DNA of 25,423 bases, from positions 1,233,777 to 1,259,199 of the forward strand of contig PJRA01000160.1 in the NCBI GenBank assembly GCA_016987375.1, written 5' to 3'. This DNA is from Brachionus koreanus. Taxonomy: Eukaryota > Rotifera > Eurotatoria > Ploima > Brachionidae. Below the pieces are notes generated by a model that saw only the letters and a list, made by a program, of their open reading frames with translations, was not told the origin of the DNA and did not search any database. Below are positions 11,134-21,742 of this stretch, piece after piece (the stretch's first letter is position 1; each line of letters opens with the position of its first letter). A program made the position numbers and the translations under genes.

Positions 11134-13370
11134 TATACACTCTAGAAAAATAAAAAATAAAACTAATTCGATTTTCAATTACTTAACCAATGTTTTCGCC
11201 CAAATTGATTTAAATCGATGACATTAGAGTCTATTTTTTTCAATTAAAACTTTTCATGCTTTAGGGTGAATAGAAATCTTAAGGTTTATGGCCAAAACAT
11301 GTGCGCTATGTATCTTAAATGCATTCAAAATAAAAACTTTGATCAATTTAAGTCAGTAAAAGGCTTAATCAAAGAAAAAAATAAAAATAAAACAATTTAG
11401 CTTGGTTTACCCAAAAGAATATTAATGTCCAAGTCATTCGAGCGAAGCTTATTACAGGTAATTTTGATTAATAGCTTTAGTTGAGTATCATTGTCAAAAT
11501 GTGAACATTCATCTATCAAATTTGGTCAACTATTTAGCCAAACTAAATGAAATTCGAAGCCATTTCTTTTTTATTGATTGATGATCTATTTAGTTTCGAT
11601 TTTTAAGTTGAACAATCTACATGATATTCTAATTATATTTGATTTCCACGGATTTATTACAAGTATCAGGTTACCAATTTAAGTTTCTAAGTCTCTAATT
11701 AGCTATATTTTCCTGGTAAATAAACAAGCTTCATAAATCATTGTATGTAAATATTCAATTCCCTTTAGAATAAGTATTTAAACTTAATCTTTAATTTTTT
11801 GAGTAAATTGCTTAATCCTGTTCTATTTAGGTCCTTATTGTAAATACAAACTGGTGGGCTATTGAGCTATTGTGGTCATATAAATGAACAGTTGGAATTT
11901 TAATCGCTTATAAAAACAACAAGCGAACTCTCAAATTATCCAGTTAAGACTTAAAAAATCAACATGTTTTAGGTTTATTGGCATAAGTATTGTTTGGCTC
12001 ATAGTCCTAATTGCATATATTTTAATGTTATTGCTTCTACTGGCAATGCTAAATTCACTTTCATTTATCTGATTAATATTTAATGAATAAATAAAATAAA
12101 TTCTTTTTACTTTTTTAGAGATTTTTTATTTGGATTTTAGACTAGAATTTATGTCGTAATGCAAATGTTTTTTTTTTACTGATAGATCAATGAATTCTTC
12201 TTTAGAGGTAATTAAGTTTTAGAAGAACTATGATGTTTTTTTTGTATGTGAATTTTTTAAATAATTTTATATTATCTATCCGATGAAAAAATAAATTGTG
12301 ATTTTTTTTCTTAAAGATTTAGTCAACTAGACTCACTTGTATTAGTTTTATTCCTGAATTCTTAAAACAAATAGTTTAGATCATTATTTTTTTAGGATAA
12401 AATTTGCATTTTTTTTAATTAGAATCTATCTTTTTTAATTTAAAAATAAATCATCTTCAGTTTAAGTTCAAATTTTAGATTTTTTAGATATTCACAAAAG
12501 TCGTGCAAGTTCACTACTTCTCTGTCTGTTTTTCTTTTTCAAGAACAATGTGATAAAATGGCATATTTTTTTAATTAATTTTTTATTTTTAAACCGAAAA
12601 AAGCAACATCTTTGCATTTTGACTAGTCAAATTGTAAAAATGAAGTGTCAAGATTTTTTTTCAAAAAGATTTAAACTAAAATAAGGCTTATCTAATTACG
12701 ATAGACGCCTTCCAGTAAAAAACTATTCGAAATGAGAAAAAAATTAATTAAGTAAAAATAATAATCGAATTTTATTAACCAAAATAAGCAATTAAATTTA
12801 AATAAATTTTTGAGAACTTAATGAAAAGTTTGATTGTTATTTTAGTATTAAAATGTGTTCACTTGAACACCTTATTTTTTCTAGAATAGATTCAATTTTG
12901 GGGACAATAACTCAAGTTGAAAACTATGTGGTGGGCGTTTGCTCGCTTATATTGTTCTAAATAAATCAATGAAGCGAGTCAATAAAAAAAAATTATTCTA
13001 ACTAATGATTACAAACATTTTGCTCGCTTGACCATTCGCGAGCGTAATTTACCTGTCAAACTAATTTATTGAATGTTCGATATGAGTAAATGATTAAGCA
13101 ATAAAAAATGTTTTATTTTATTTTTTTTACAACACTTTAGAGAATTCCTAATGTTTGTGAGATTTAGAAAATTGAATGTTATTCCAAGTTAATAACTAGT
13201 TCTGAATCACGTTCAGAGTTGACCACAGTATGTGTAATTAGTAATATAATATCATCATGAAAATGAAAACTTATGTTGCTATTTTTTTGGAAAATTGAGA
13301 TCGAAATGTTATGATAACGTTATTCCAGTGATAATTTTAGTAATTATAAGCTTTATTTTTATTCACAGTA

Positions 13371-13578
13371 TGCAGGCAAGTTGGAACACCTAATTAAAAT
13401 ACTTAGAATCGATAAAAATCGATTTAGATTAATTGAAAAAAGGTCGGTTTCTAACGCATCAACAGGTTTTCAAGTGGTCCAATTTACCTTATCGAAGACA
13501 CGGGCTCCAAGGATTAATTTTAATACTAGGACTTCAAAACTAGTCCGCTACACGGACAAGAGGTTTCATAAATTATAA
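13371..13578 (+). other. Exon-like open frame behind a splice-acceptor-like site
   Basis: A T-rich tract ends in TTATTCACAG (13361-13370), a good 3' splice-site match. The open frame that follows runs without a stop from the AG to a TAA ending at 13578 and encodes about 69 residues. It is basic, with motifs such as RFRLIEKRS and KTRAPRINFNTRTSK, and its composition is less biased than chance AT-rich frames. It could be the last exon of a gene with distant upstream exons, a decayed exon, or a chance frame. I recognise no domain, see no ATG at its start and find no nearby upstream exon. The palindromes AATCGATAAAAATCGATT and GGACT/AGTCC occur within it. Confidence 0.2.
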
Positions 13579-16500
13579 GTTAATTATTAAAAATTAAAAT
13601 GCAGTTTAGCCAAGGTGTCATGCTGGTTGATTTTAACACTTATTAAAGTGCATTTAAATTGACTTTTACAAGCCGGACTTGATATATAGATCACAGGCCG
13701 TTTATTTTATGATGTGCAAATATCATAAAATTGAATGTAATTTAAGCAAAACACAACAAAAACATTGTAAATCTTGATCTCTTTTGGGTTGGTTTTAATT
13801 GAAATTTAAATTAAAAATCGAGTTTAAATTGCTCGATAGGATTTTTTTTTAATTAAAAAATATTTAGAAATAAATTCAAGCTCATGGTTATAGAGATAAC
13901 TCGTGGGCTTTATTAATAAAATGAAAAGATTTCCGGGTTAATATTTATTGTGAGATTAGGGTGCTTTGGATCGCTATATTTTAAAATGCAAGAATCAAAA
14001 AGTTAGGCTTTAATTCAATAATAGTCAACTAATTTGAACTGTTTTTCCGCGTTTTGTCCAGACCTAGATTTCTAATCGTAAATAAATAATTTCAAATATT
14101 GAAAGATAAAATCTCTATTAAGAAAGAAATTGTATTTGGCCGAGGATTTAATGTAAATCTTGAAAGGAAAGCGACTATGTATTAGTTATCTATTCTATCC
14201 TAGAGAGTGTTAGATATGCGCGATTTGCTTTGTATCAAATCAAAATGTAAACATTTATGTAATTGAATAATAAAAAGTTGTAGCCATATAAATCATTCAA
14301 ATAGGCGATAGGAAATATTTTTATTTTTTAGATAAAATTCAAGCTCATTTTAGCATAAAAATATTTCAAAACTATTTTCCAACTTAGGATTTTAACTAGA
14401 ACAGGATCAATAGTTTAGACAAGAAAAAAATATTTTTTTTTCAGTGATTTATTTTCGATTAAAATTCTTCACTTCTATTGAACTGAAATCGATTTTTGAT
14501 TTCATATACCGTATAATCAATTTTGTTTAGTCTAAAACTTAGACTAACATATACGCAACCTATTCGCGAATTTTAATTAAACTCAAATTAAGCTTCAGTT
14601 ATGAAATAAAAGCACTTTAACGCAAATTTTATAGATATAAATAATAAATTTTTAAGCCGATCAAATTATTTATATTTTTTGTTGAAAATATTGTTTTGAG
14701 ATGACCTGAAGCTATCTGTAATGGCTTTAAAGTTTAGCTTTTTTAATGTTCTGGACTTTTATAAAATAGAAAAAATATTTTGTGAATTTAAAAATAATAT
14801 TTTATAATTGATTTTTTTGTTTTTTTTATTCAAAAAAAATTATTTTTTTTTAATTTTTCAAAAAATGTTATTTTTATTACAATTATTTGTAATTTCTTTC
14901 TAGACCGTTCCTTTCTAAATGTCCTTTTAAATATCAAAATCAAAATAAATTAATTCATTAAAGGTAATTAAAGATAAACAATTATTTTATCTAATTATTC
15001 TATTTGCTTTGAGATTTAATTAATTTTTTAAATTTAATACTAATTTTTGTTGTTCAAATTTTAAAATTAATCAATTTTAAGTTTGAATAAATTTATTTTT
15101 GATTGTTTTGCTGAATTCAAAAAAAATTTTCTTTTAAATTATTTATGAGTATTAATTTTAAATAACTGCTATTTTTTAATACAATTAAAAATCGATTTTT
15201 TTATTTTGAATTTCAAATACATCAACTACTTAGAACTTTTCTTATTTTTATTAGCTACTTTATAATTTCATAATAAAGATTCAGCAACCCTTCAATTAAG
15301 TTATTCGTTCTATTGACATGAGCATTCGTTTCAAATCCTCTTTTTAAATTTTTAAGTTTTAAGAATATTTGAACAATTTTTCATATTTTATAAAATATAT
15401 TTTATTTTCTAAGCTACCTTTGAGGTGTATTTAATCACATTTAAGTAAAATAGTAAATAAATTAAGGATACGAAATGGTCATAGGTCATATTAAAAAACT
15501 AAGTTGAAATATCCTGAAAAATATAAAAAAAAAAAGAAAAATTTTAAAAATAAAAAGTTTTATTAATTTTTGAAAATTAATTATTTTTTTAGGTAATTTA
15601 GTAAGATTTAATATTTATCTAATTAATTAGAAAGTAAATAAAAAATACTAAAAGTTTTGTTAACATGTTTTTACAAGCTCTAAAAAAATTAATTAAAATT
15701 AAATATCTTTTAGATAATTTTTCAGGAACCTGCATCAAAATTATTTATTTTAATAAAAAAATTTAATAAATTTGTTTCTTATTTTTGATTTAGATTAAAT
15801 TATTTTTCAATATGACGTTAGACGCAATTTGGCTAAACGTTTAGTAATGATCATTAAATTTAAATCGTGCAATTAATCAAATTGACGAAAGATATCCGGC
15901 AGATGGAATTCACATTTTAATAAATCACACTAGCTGATAAAATGTAAAAAATATCAGAGACACTGAGTTGTGTCATCATCCAAAATTTTGACTTTATCTA
16001 GGAATTAATTACGAAAAATAAAATATTAATCATTCTATATTGCTGATAAATTACTCTCTAAGAATGACCCAGAGGACAGCTCAATGGAATTTTTCAAATA
16101 TTCAATACTGCTAATTTTGTTATATCCGGAAAACCTTAAGTAATTATCAAGAGTCCAGTTAGTAGTAATTTTGTTTGCATGTTATTTAGTGCTAAAGAAT
16201 TTGATATTTAATATTTACTCTCAAGGGAATTTCTAAGTGCATAAAAATCTTAGAATGTAATTGCATTAACAGAATTAGATTTATGATAAAAATCATCAAA
16301 TACTCAAGAATGTTTCCTTCTTTTTATTGTTAAAATGTTCTTGAATTTCAGCAAAACGAATGATTAATGGCCTTCAAATGTTCTGATTGCTAATGAAATA
16401 TGACCACGGCTTTGTGATAAGACCATTCTTGAATTTAACTTAAAAATTGATTTTTAATCAATAATTTTTCATCGTACAAACTTTTCAGATAAGTTCAAAG

Positions 16501-17024
16501 AAATTTCATTTTAAATCCTGTTGATTTGTCCACATCTTCGGACCTCCAACAGAGCATTAATTCTAGACAATAAAACAAGTGCTTTCTTTCGACGCATTCA
16601 CAAAAACCACATTCGAATCTGCGGTATTTTTCAGATTTATATCAGCCTTTCCATTTGTTCCTATTCATTTCCTAATCAACCAACTGCTGTGAACCAAAAT
16701 TACCATAAGTAATTTCAATACACACAATCAATGTCCGAATTAATATTGTTATCTCTTTTTAAATCAAGACCCAAATAAGTTGTTCATGTTTAAAGTCAAC
16801 TTGAATTAGTTTTGTCGACTACATACATGAGAAAAACATTTACGTAAATCCTAGGGATTTCGTATAAAGTCTAAATTAGCCAAGTTTAAAATCGTAAAAT
16901 CTCAAGATAAAGTGACTAAAGCAAGCCACAATTTTTACGACTTGAGATAAGATTTTTATTAGCTCTTTATTTTTATTTACTCTATTGAGTTTCCAAGTAT
17001 AGAGAGAGGTTCCAGCTGTTCACA
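13579..17024. other. AT-rich non-coding DNA
   Basis: No gene is supported. A short less AT-biased patch lies near 15815-15960. A 63-codon frame at 16521-16712 has no ATG start and no recognisable domain, and is not called a gene. A 14-base match to the SINE copy A end occurs at 14190-14203. Confidence 0.45.
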
Positions 17025-17195
17025 AAGGTATTTGCTTGAACACTGAGAGAACACTCAACTTTATTTACGCTTTTCTAAGCGTCCAGGATCGAAACGCACG
17101 TGGGCCTTCATTTTAATAAACGGACGCAATTAAACTCACAATGTTTGCTCTGCTCAAATAAGAGCCTCGTTCTATTTGCTCAATGTAAACAAGCT
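17025..17195. promoter_or_regulatory. GC-richer island with hairpin, E-box and forkhead-like site
   Basis: This island contrasts with the flanking AT-rich DNA. It contains a perfect hairpin ACGCTT-TTCT-AAGCGT (17067-17082), a longer-range pair GCGTCC (17079-17084) with GGACGC (17122-17127), a palindromic E-box CACGTG (17097-17102) and GTAAACAA (17185-17192), a forkhead-type motif. No coding frame fits. It may be a cis-regulatory module or a remnant of a structured repeat; the sequence alone does not decide. Confidence 0.2.
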
Positions 17196-19687
17196 AAATA
17201 CTCAACAGAACAGTTTCACCTAAAATTTATAGATAAATAAACTATTCAGAATATATAAACAGGCTATTAGAAAAAAGCAGAATATGTTGTCAATTATTTA
17301 GTTTTAAATTAGGTCGACTTTATATGGCCAAAATAATGTAGTTAGTTAGTAATAAAGTAGTTGTGTGTATTTGAGTGTGTTTGTGTTGTTTTTTTTTTAT
17401 TGAATGCCCACAAGTTTAGAAGCCAAATGAAGCCATAGTTTAATTATTTTTTTGTTTTTTAGGCAAGCCATATTCTGCTGTATTTAGAAAACTTAATTAG
17501 ACAAAATTTTGATTGTAAATATTTGCTCATTTTCGAATCAAATTGGGAAAAAAAAAATTTTTTTGATTTTTTCACAATTAAATGTCTTTTCAGTTTTAAA
17601 TTAAATATGACCGGAAAATAAAATTGTAATCAGAATATTTGCAGTTAAAAACTCATTAAGAGCTAGCACTTGGATCCGGTGCATTAGTATTAAATTTTAA
17701 TCTTTAAACCTTATTCGATTTTAAACTTTATGCTTGATTTATTTTAAATATTTTTTAATAATAATTTACTTAGTTTAAGTGTCTTTTGGTTGAATACACG
17801 TTCAATTATTTACAAATATTTTCTTTTCTAATTTATATATATATTTATAAATATTTTTTAATTTAATTGAACTCATTAATTAAAAAAGAAACTTATTTTT
17901 ATCTTTATTTAGAATCTCAAATAATTAATAATCATAGTTTTTCTTAATGTTTATTGATGATGGTCTCAATAGAAATTATTCAACAATTTAATTCAACATT
18001 CAAAATCTGAATTTTGAATGTCGATTTAAGATTTGCCTTGACCGTGAAAATTGTTGACTTAAGGTTTTGTTACCGGGTTAATAAGAGCTGCAAGTCTTAA
18101 GTGAGCACTTCAAGTTTAGAATGTATACTGTATCAAGGTTTTAAAAAGCAGTGACTTGGCCAAATAGCTGAAACATGTGATTTTAAAGTTAATGACCTTT
18201 AAAAAAATAAAGTTGAGAAAAAATCGTTAGCACTAGCTTAATGTTAAGAGCTAAATGATGCATGAAAAATTCAAAGAGAGAACAGTTAAGGTGTTTTATA
18301 TGCAGTATTAGCGGTTAAGAACAAGAGGTGTCATCTTATTCCCATACAAACACAATGCTAGACTAAAACCGGAACAAGTGAACGTAATAAATTATATATA
18401 TTGTATTTTTGAAATTAAAAACTCATTAGGGTTTGATTAGAGAATAAAATGCGGCAAATTTAAATTGACATTTTTAAAAATCAATAAAAAAATGTTCGAT
18501 TAATATCGGTCTTCTTGAACTGGTACACAAAGGTAACGTTTCAGGACAAATCGAACATTCATTTTAAAAAGCCTGCTGTTTCTAATGGGAGTATAAAGCC
18601 AAATTTCAATCAATCATTTGTCATAGTTAAACATGTACAATTGAGCACGGTGTTTTGTTTTGCCGATTTCTTAATTGAATTAAGCCTCAATCGCACTTAT
18701 CTAGAAAAAGATAATTAAAAACTTTAAATTTTATTTATTTTAATATATCAATCATCATAGTTTCTTTTGCAGCTTTTCTAATGGATCGTTTTAAAGATTA
18801 AATTATTCCGATAAATCTTACTAATGGATTTAAGTATTAATATTGCTCATAAACGCGGTCTAAAACAACTTAAATGCAATACTAATGTTTTTAATTACTC
18901 GGTATTCTTTTTTTATATTGAGTCTTAATTGACTTTTGACTTAAAGATATAAAGAATATTTTCTTTTATTTTAACTAAATTATTTATATATATATATGTT
19001 TTGCAAATATGTCAAGTAGTAGATTTAGTTATTGTTCTATTTTTTTTGCTTGTTTTAAATTTTGATTTTTTTCCTAATAATTTGAATAGGAATATCAACT
19101 TTAAAAGATTATGTAAAAAATCCTTACATTCGTTCATTAGAATTTTTCAATATCAAAAGAGTAAAGAATTTTTTTCTCATACTGTTTTAAGTTTTATTTA
19201 TTTTTAAACAAAAAAAATCAATGTTCAATTTTTTATTATTAAAACCATAAAATTTATAGCGTATCTAATTTGGGAAAATTTAACAAAAAACAACAAAATA
19301 ACCTTGCTTTTTATTAAACCTAAATTTTATTACAGATAAGTTTATGATAACGATTTGAAAGATTGAATTGTATTATTCTCATTTGTAGACTGAGTATTTG
19401 CAAGTCAGAAAAATAAACTTAAGAAAATGGACACAAAAAACCTCAAATTCTTTTTTGAAAATTAATATTTTTTAATTTACTTAATAAACTTTATAATTTT
19501 TATAGAACCTTTAACAAAAAACACTGGTGACACTTACTTGACCTTTTGGTATTTCACTTTGGTGATGTCTTTTAAATAAAATACATCTCAAACTTTTAAA
19601 TAGTTACTTTCTCTACTAAATTAAAGCTCTTTATGTAAAAAAAATATCATCAATAGTAAAATAAATTAAAAAATATTTTTTTTTATT
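17196..19687. other. AT-rich non-coding DNA
   Basis: This contains a GT-rich stretch (17360-17390) and a short (TA)n tract (about 18985-18997). The short frames at 18515-18718 and 19001-19207 show no domains or splice signals and are not called as genes. Confidence 0.45.
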
Positions 19688-19751
19688 TATTAAATATTTT
19701 ATTTAATTCCTTATCGACTATTAAAAATTAAGTATACCCAGTGATAATTTA
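19688..19751 (+). repeat. Left ~65 bp direct repeat flanking SINE copy B
   Basis: This segment matches 20196-20260 at well over 80% by eye. Shared blocks are AAATATTTTATTTA, TTATCG.CTATT, AAATTAAGTA and CCCAGTGATAATT. It abuts the SINE head directly. It is either an unusually long target-site duplication, a pre-existing tandem duplication into which the SINE inserted, or a terminal repeat of a composite element. Confidence 0.75.
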
Positions 19752-20195
19752 TAAAAACTCGTATAGCCGAATGGTTTGTGTGTTAGTCATTCAAGCAGAT
19801 GATTGAGAGTTCATAACCAACTGAGGGTGGATAAGTCTTTAAAATGTCTTTGGATTACAGGTAACTTTCAGCATTTCATCAAAAAATGGGTTACTGGTTT
19901 TCAATGGGTAATAATTGAGGTCTAGATGATCAGCTCGATGTAGTAATCTCTGTGTCAGATCGAATTTATTTTTTTTATTAAAAATGTAATTTAGGGGGTT
20001 CCCAGGAAACGCCTTCTTACGCCTTCGATTAAACCCAATTGTTACGTAAAGATTGAGTACAAAATTATAATATATAGAAGAAAGAGAAAAGTTAAAATTT
20101 AATTTATACAATTTGTGTGGCAGATCGAAGTTGCTGTTCAAAAAAGTAGTGGAAAAGGATATGGGCATCCGCTAAGATAGAAAAAGGTCAATTAT
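19752..20195 (+). mobile_element. tRNA-derived SINE, copy B, interrupted
   Basis: The head carries an A box TAGCCGAATGG (19764-19774) that fits the pol III consensus exactly. A degenerate B box AGTTCATAACC (19808-19818) follows 44 nt later, the spacing expected of a tRNA-like promoter. The body (19862-19964 and 20121-20180) aligns with copy A at 743-1026. It ends in ATCCGCTAAGATAGAAAAAGG and a short AATTATTATT tail. A 156-bp block absent from copy A splits the body. The minus-strand 109-codon frame at 19839-20168 lies entirely inside the SINE and its insert and is not considered a gene. Confidence 0.72.
19965..20120. mobile_element. 156-bp block interrupting SINE copy B
   Basis: The block is bounded by a 9-bp direct repeat CAGATCGAA (19956-19964 and 20121-20129), preceded on both sides by TGTGT. 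Copy A has only one CAGATCG at this point. This looks like an insertion with a 9-bp target duplication. The alternative is that the block belongs to the full-length family and copy A lost it by recombination between short repeats. The block has a GC-richer part (19995-20050) and an AT-rich part, with no terminal inverted repeats that I can see. Confidence 0.45.
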
Positions 20196-20260
20196 TATTT
20201 AAATATTTTATTTATTTTTTATCGGCTATTGTAAATTAAGTAATCCCAGTGATAATTGAT
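20196..20260 (+). repeat. Right ~65 bp direct repeat flanking SINE copy B
   Basis: Partner of 19688-19751 in the same orientation, starting immediately after the short ATT tail of the SINE. Confidence 0.75.
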
Positions 20261-20404
20261 ATTTGTTTTTTATGGACCATTAAGTTAATAATAACAAAAA
20301 CTAAGTGAATGACATGGACAGTTGGGCAACTGTTTGTAAAATAATTAAAGTAATTAATGACAAAAGATTATGTAAACAAAATCGTCGTAATTATCTGTCT
20401 AAGC

Positions 20405-20412
20405 TATAAAAG
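20405..20412 (+). promoter_or_regulatory. Upstream TATA-like box
   Basis: TATAAAAG is a perfect TATA-box match about 1.3 kb upstream of the lectin start codon. It could serve an alternative promoter. The genome is AT-rich, so isolated matches have little weight. A third similar box, TATAAAAC, lies at 20631-20638. Confidence 0.2.
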
Positions 20413-20476
20413 TAATAAGTCAACACAACAAAATCCTACTGTGAATATGTTTAACGATCATAACAAGAACGAACAT

Positions 20477-20506
20477 GGGGGCTGTTTGATTAACAATCAA
20501 CACCCC
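20477..20506. repeat. 30-nt hairpin upstream of the lectin gene
   Basis: GGGG and CCCC enclose TGTTTGATT and AATCAACA, which pair with one bulged T around an AAC loop. A GC bulge lies next to the outer stem. A GC-capped hairpin is unusual in this AT-rich upstream region. It could be a protein-binding palindrome (the inner part resembles a TGATTnnnAATCA site) or a structured RNA element. Confidence 0.4.
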
Positions 20507-20950
20507 TTGTTTAGCAAAAAACCCAATTCATAACAATAAAATCACTAATTACATGATTATATAAGCCTTTAGACATAATCAAATTGTAATTAAACGTATC
20601 AAATTAATTTTTCAAGCACTAGTGTTAACTTATAAAACATTTTATTATCCAATTCGATTAGTCTGCTCGATTATTTAAACAGTAGACGAGACTGGTTAAT
20701 TTGTGCAATGTGATTTTTTAGCATGGAATTTGCCGTCAAAGGTAAATTAAATTATATTTGTCAGGAAGTCTGATTGATTCGAATAGAAACAACAACAAAA
20801 AAGCATGTTTTTAGTTGCGATATATTTAAGTCCAGACACAAAATAATTTATAGATAACGGATTATAATCAAAATAAAAAAAGCAAAAAATAGAATAAAAA
20901 ATAATCAATGAATAAAAGAGACCGAAAAAGTCCTAAGTGTTTCGCGTGTG

Positions 20951-20985
20951 TATAAATATCGTACGTATCGGATTAGTCAATTCAA
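20951..20985 (+). promoter_or_regulatory. Candidate core promoter of the lectin gene
   Basis: TATAAATA (20951-20958) is followed about 28 nt later by TCAATT (20977-20982), an initiator-like sequence, with the A at 20979 as the likely start. This gives a 5' leader of up to ~760 nt, part of which may be removed as an intron. The leader contains a small open frame starting with ATG at 21077 (25 codons, ending TAA) that could act as an upstream ORF. Spacing and motifs are visible; activity is inferred. Confidence 0.3.
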
Positions 20986-21589
20986 TACAGATAGCTTTGG
21001 AGATAATTTAGACAAGATAATTGATAGTTTATAGTCAAAAGTTGAAAAGCAGCCTTCTCGATTTAGATTTAAAGATATGAATTTTATCACAGAAGAAAAG
21101 AGCTCAAGCCAAGCTGAACAATTCGTTACGACTTTGACTAATATTTACTTTTAATTTAAATGCTTAATCAAACAGGGCTGTGGCTTAGCTAAGTTCTTGA
21201 GTAAATATTATTCTTGTCCTATTAACTCTTAAGTCCAACGATATGCATTTTACCTTGATCTGTTCTGTTTGCTTTCACATTATTTAAACCTATTTGTTTA
21301 TTCCCATTATTTTCTAACCAAAAATAATAGCAGCAATTCCGAATTAAATTACTTCATTTCTAGTGAGAGCAAATAAATGAACTTTGTTCGTTTTACTAGT
21401 CTTCCTAGTCGTCATTTTCTTAATATTCTAAAACGATCAGAATCAAATCTGATACATCCAAATTTAAATAAATATCAAACAAAATTTTAAATTCAAAAAT
21501 TTTAATTAATTCAAATTTAGATTAGAATTTAAAACTATTCTAATTTAATATTTGTTCGGTCATCTAAATTGAGTCAGATGATCACGAAA

Positions 21590-21670
21590 AAAAATTTTTT
21601 TTTTTATATTTTTTATTATTTTTTTTTTATTTAAAAAAAAAAATAATTTTTAATATTTATTTTATTTTAG
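21590..21670 (+). promoter_or_regulatory. Polypyrimidine tract and possible 5'-leader splice acceptor
   Basis: A long T-rich tract ends in TTTATTTTAG at 21661-21670, 72 nt before the lectin ATG. It would serve as the 3' splice site of a leader intron, with GTGAGA at 21363-21368 as one possible donor. An in-frame TAA at 21710-21712 shows that coding cannot extend upstream through this segment in the lectin frame. Transcript data would be needed to confirm the intron. Confidence 0.25.
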
Positions 21671-21742
21671 ATAAAAATTATTTAATGTCAATTTAAAAAA
21701 AAATAGAATTAATCATTCTGCGTCAACAGTCTACCTCGTGCA

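Larger units (their letters stand above)
6968..13370. other. Long AT-rich non-coding region
   Basis: More than 6 kb without a supportable gene. It contains (CA)n tracts at 7800-7811 and 11118-11133, a small TGACTG/CAGTCA hairpin at 9235-9251, and a less AT-biased patch at about 10800-11040. The overlapping short frames at 9400-9661 and the Lys-rich frame at 9767-9949 are products of poly-A and poly-T runs. Confidence 0.5.

Noticed and set aside
16521..16712. 63-codon frame in slightly GC-richer DNA
   Set aside because: No ATG start, no acceptor-donor pair and no recognisable domain.
18515..18718. 67-codon frame
   Set aside because: It begins at a non-ATG codon, with no domain or conserved motif; insufficient to call a gene.
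19764..19825. A functional tRNA gene
   Set aside because: A and B boxes are present, but the cloverleaf arms do not pair and the sequence continues into a SINE body.
19839..20168. 109-codon minus-strand open frame
   Set aside because: It lies wholly inside SINE copy B and its insert, and the frame is not preserved in copy A.
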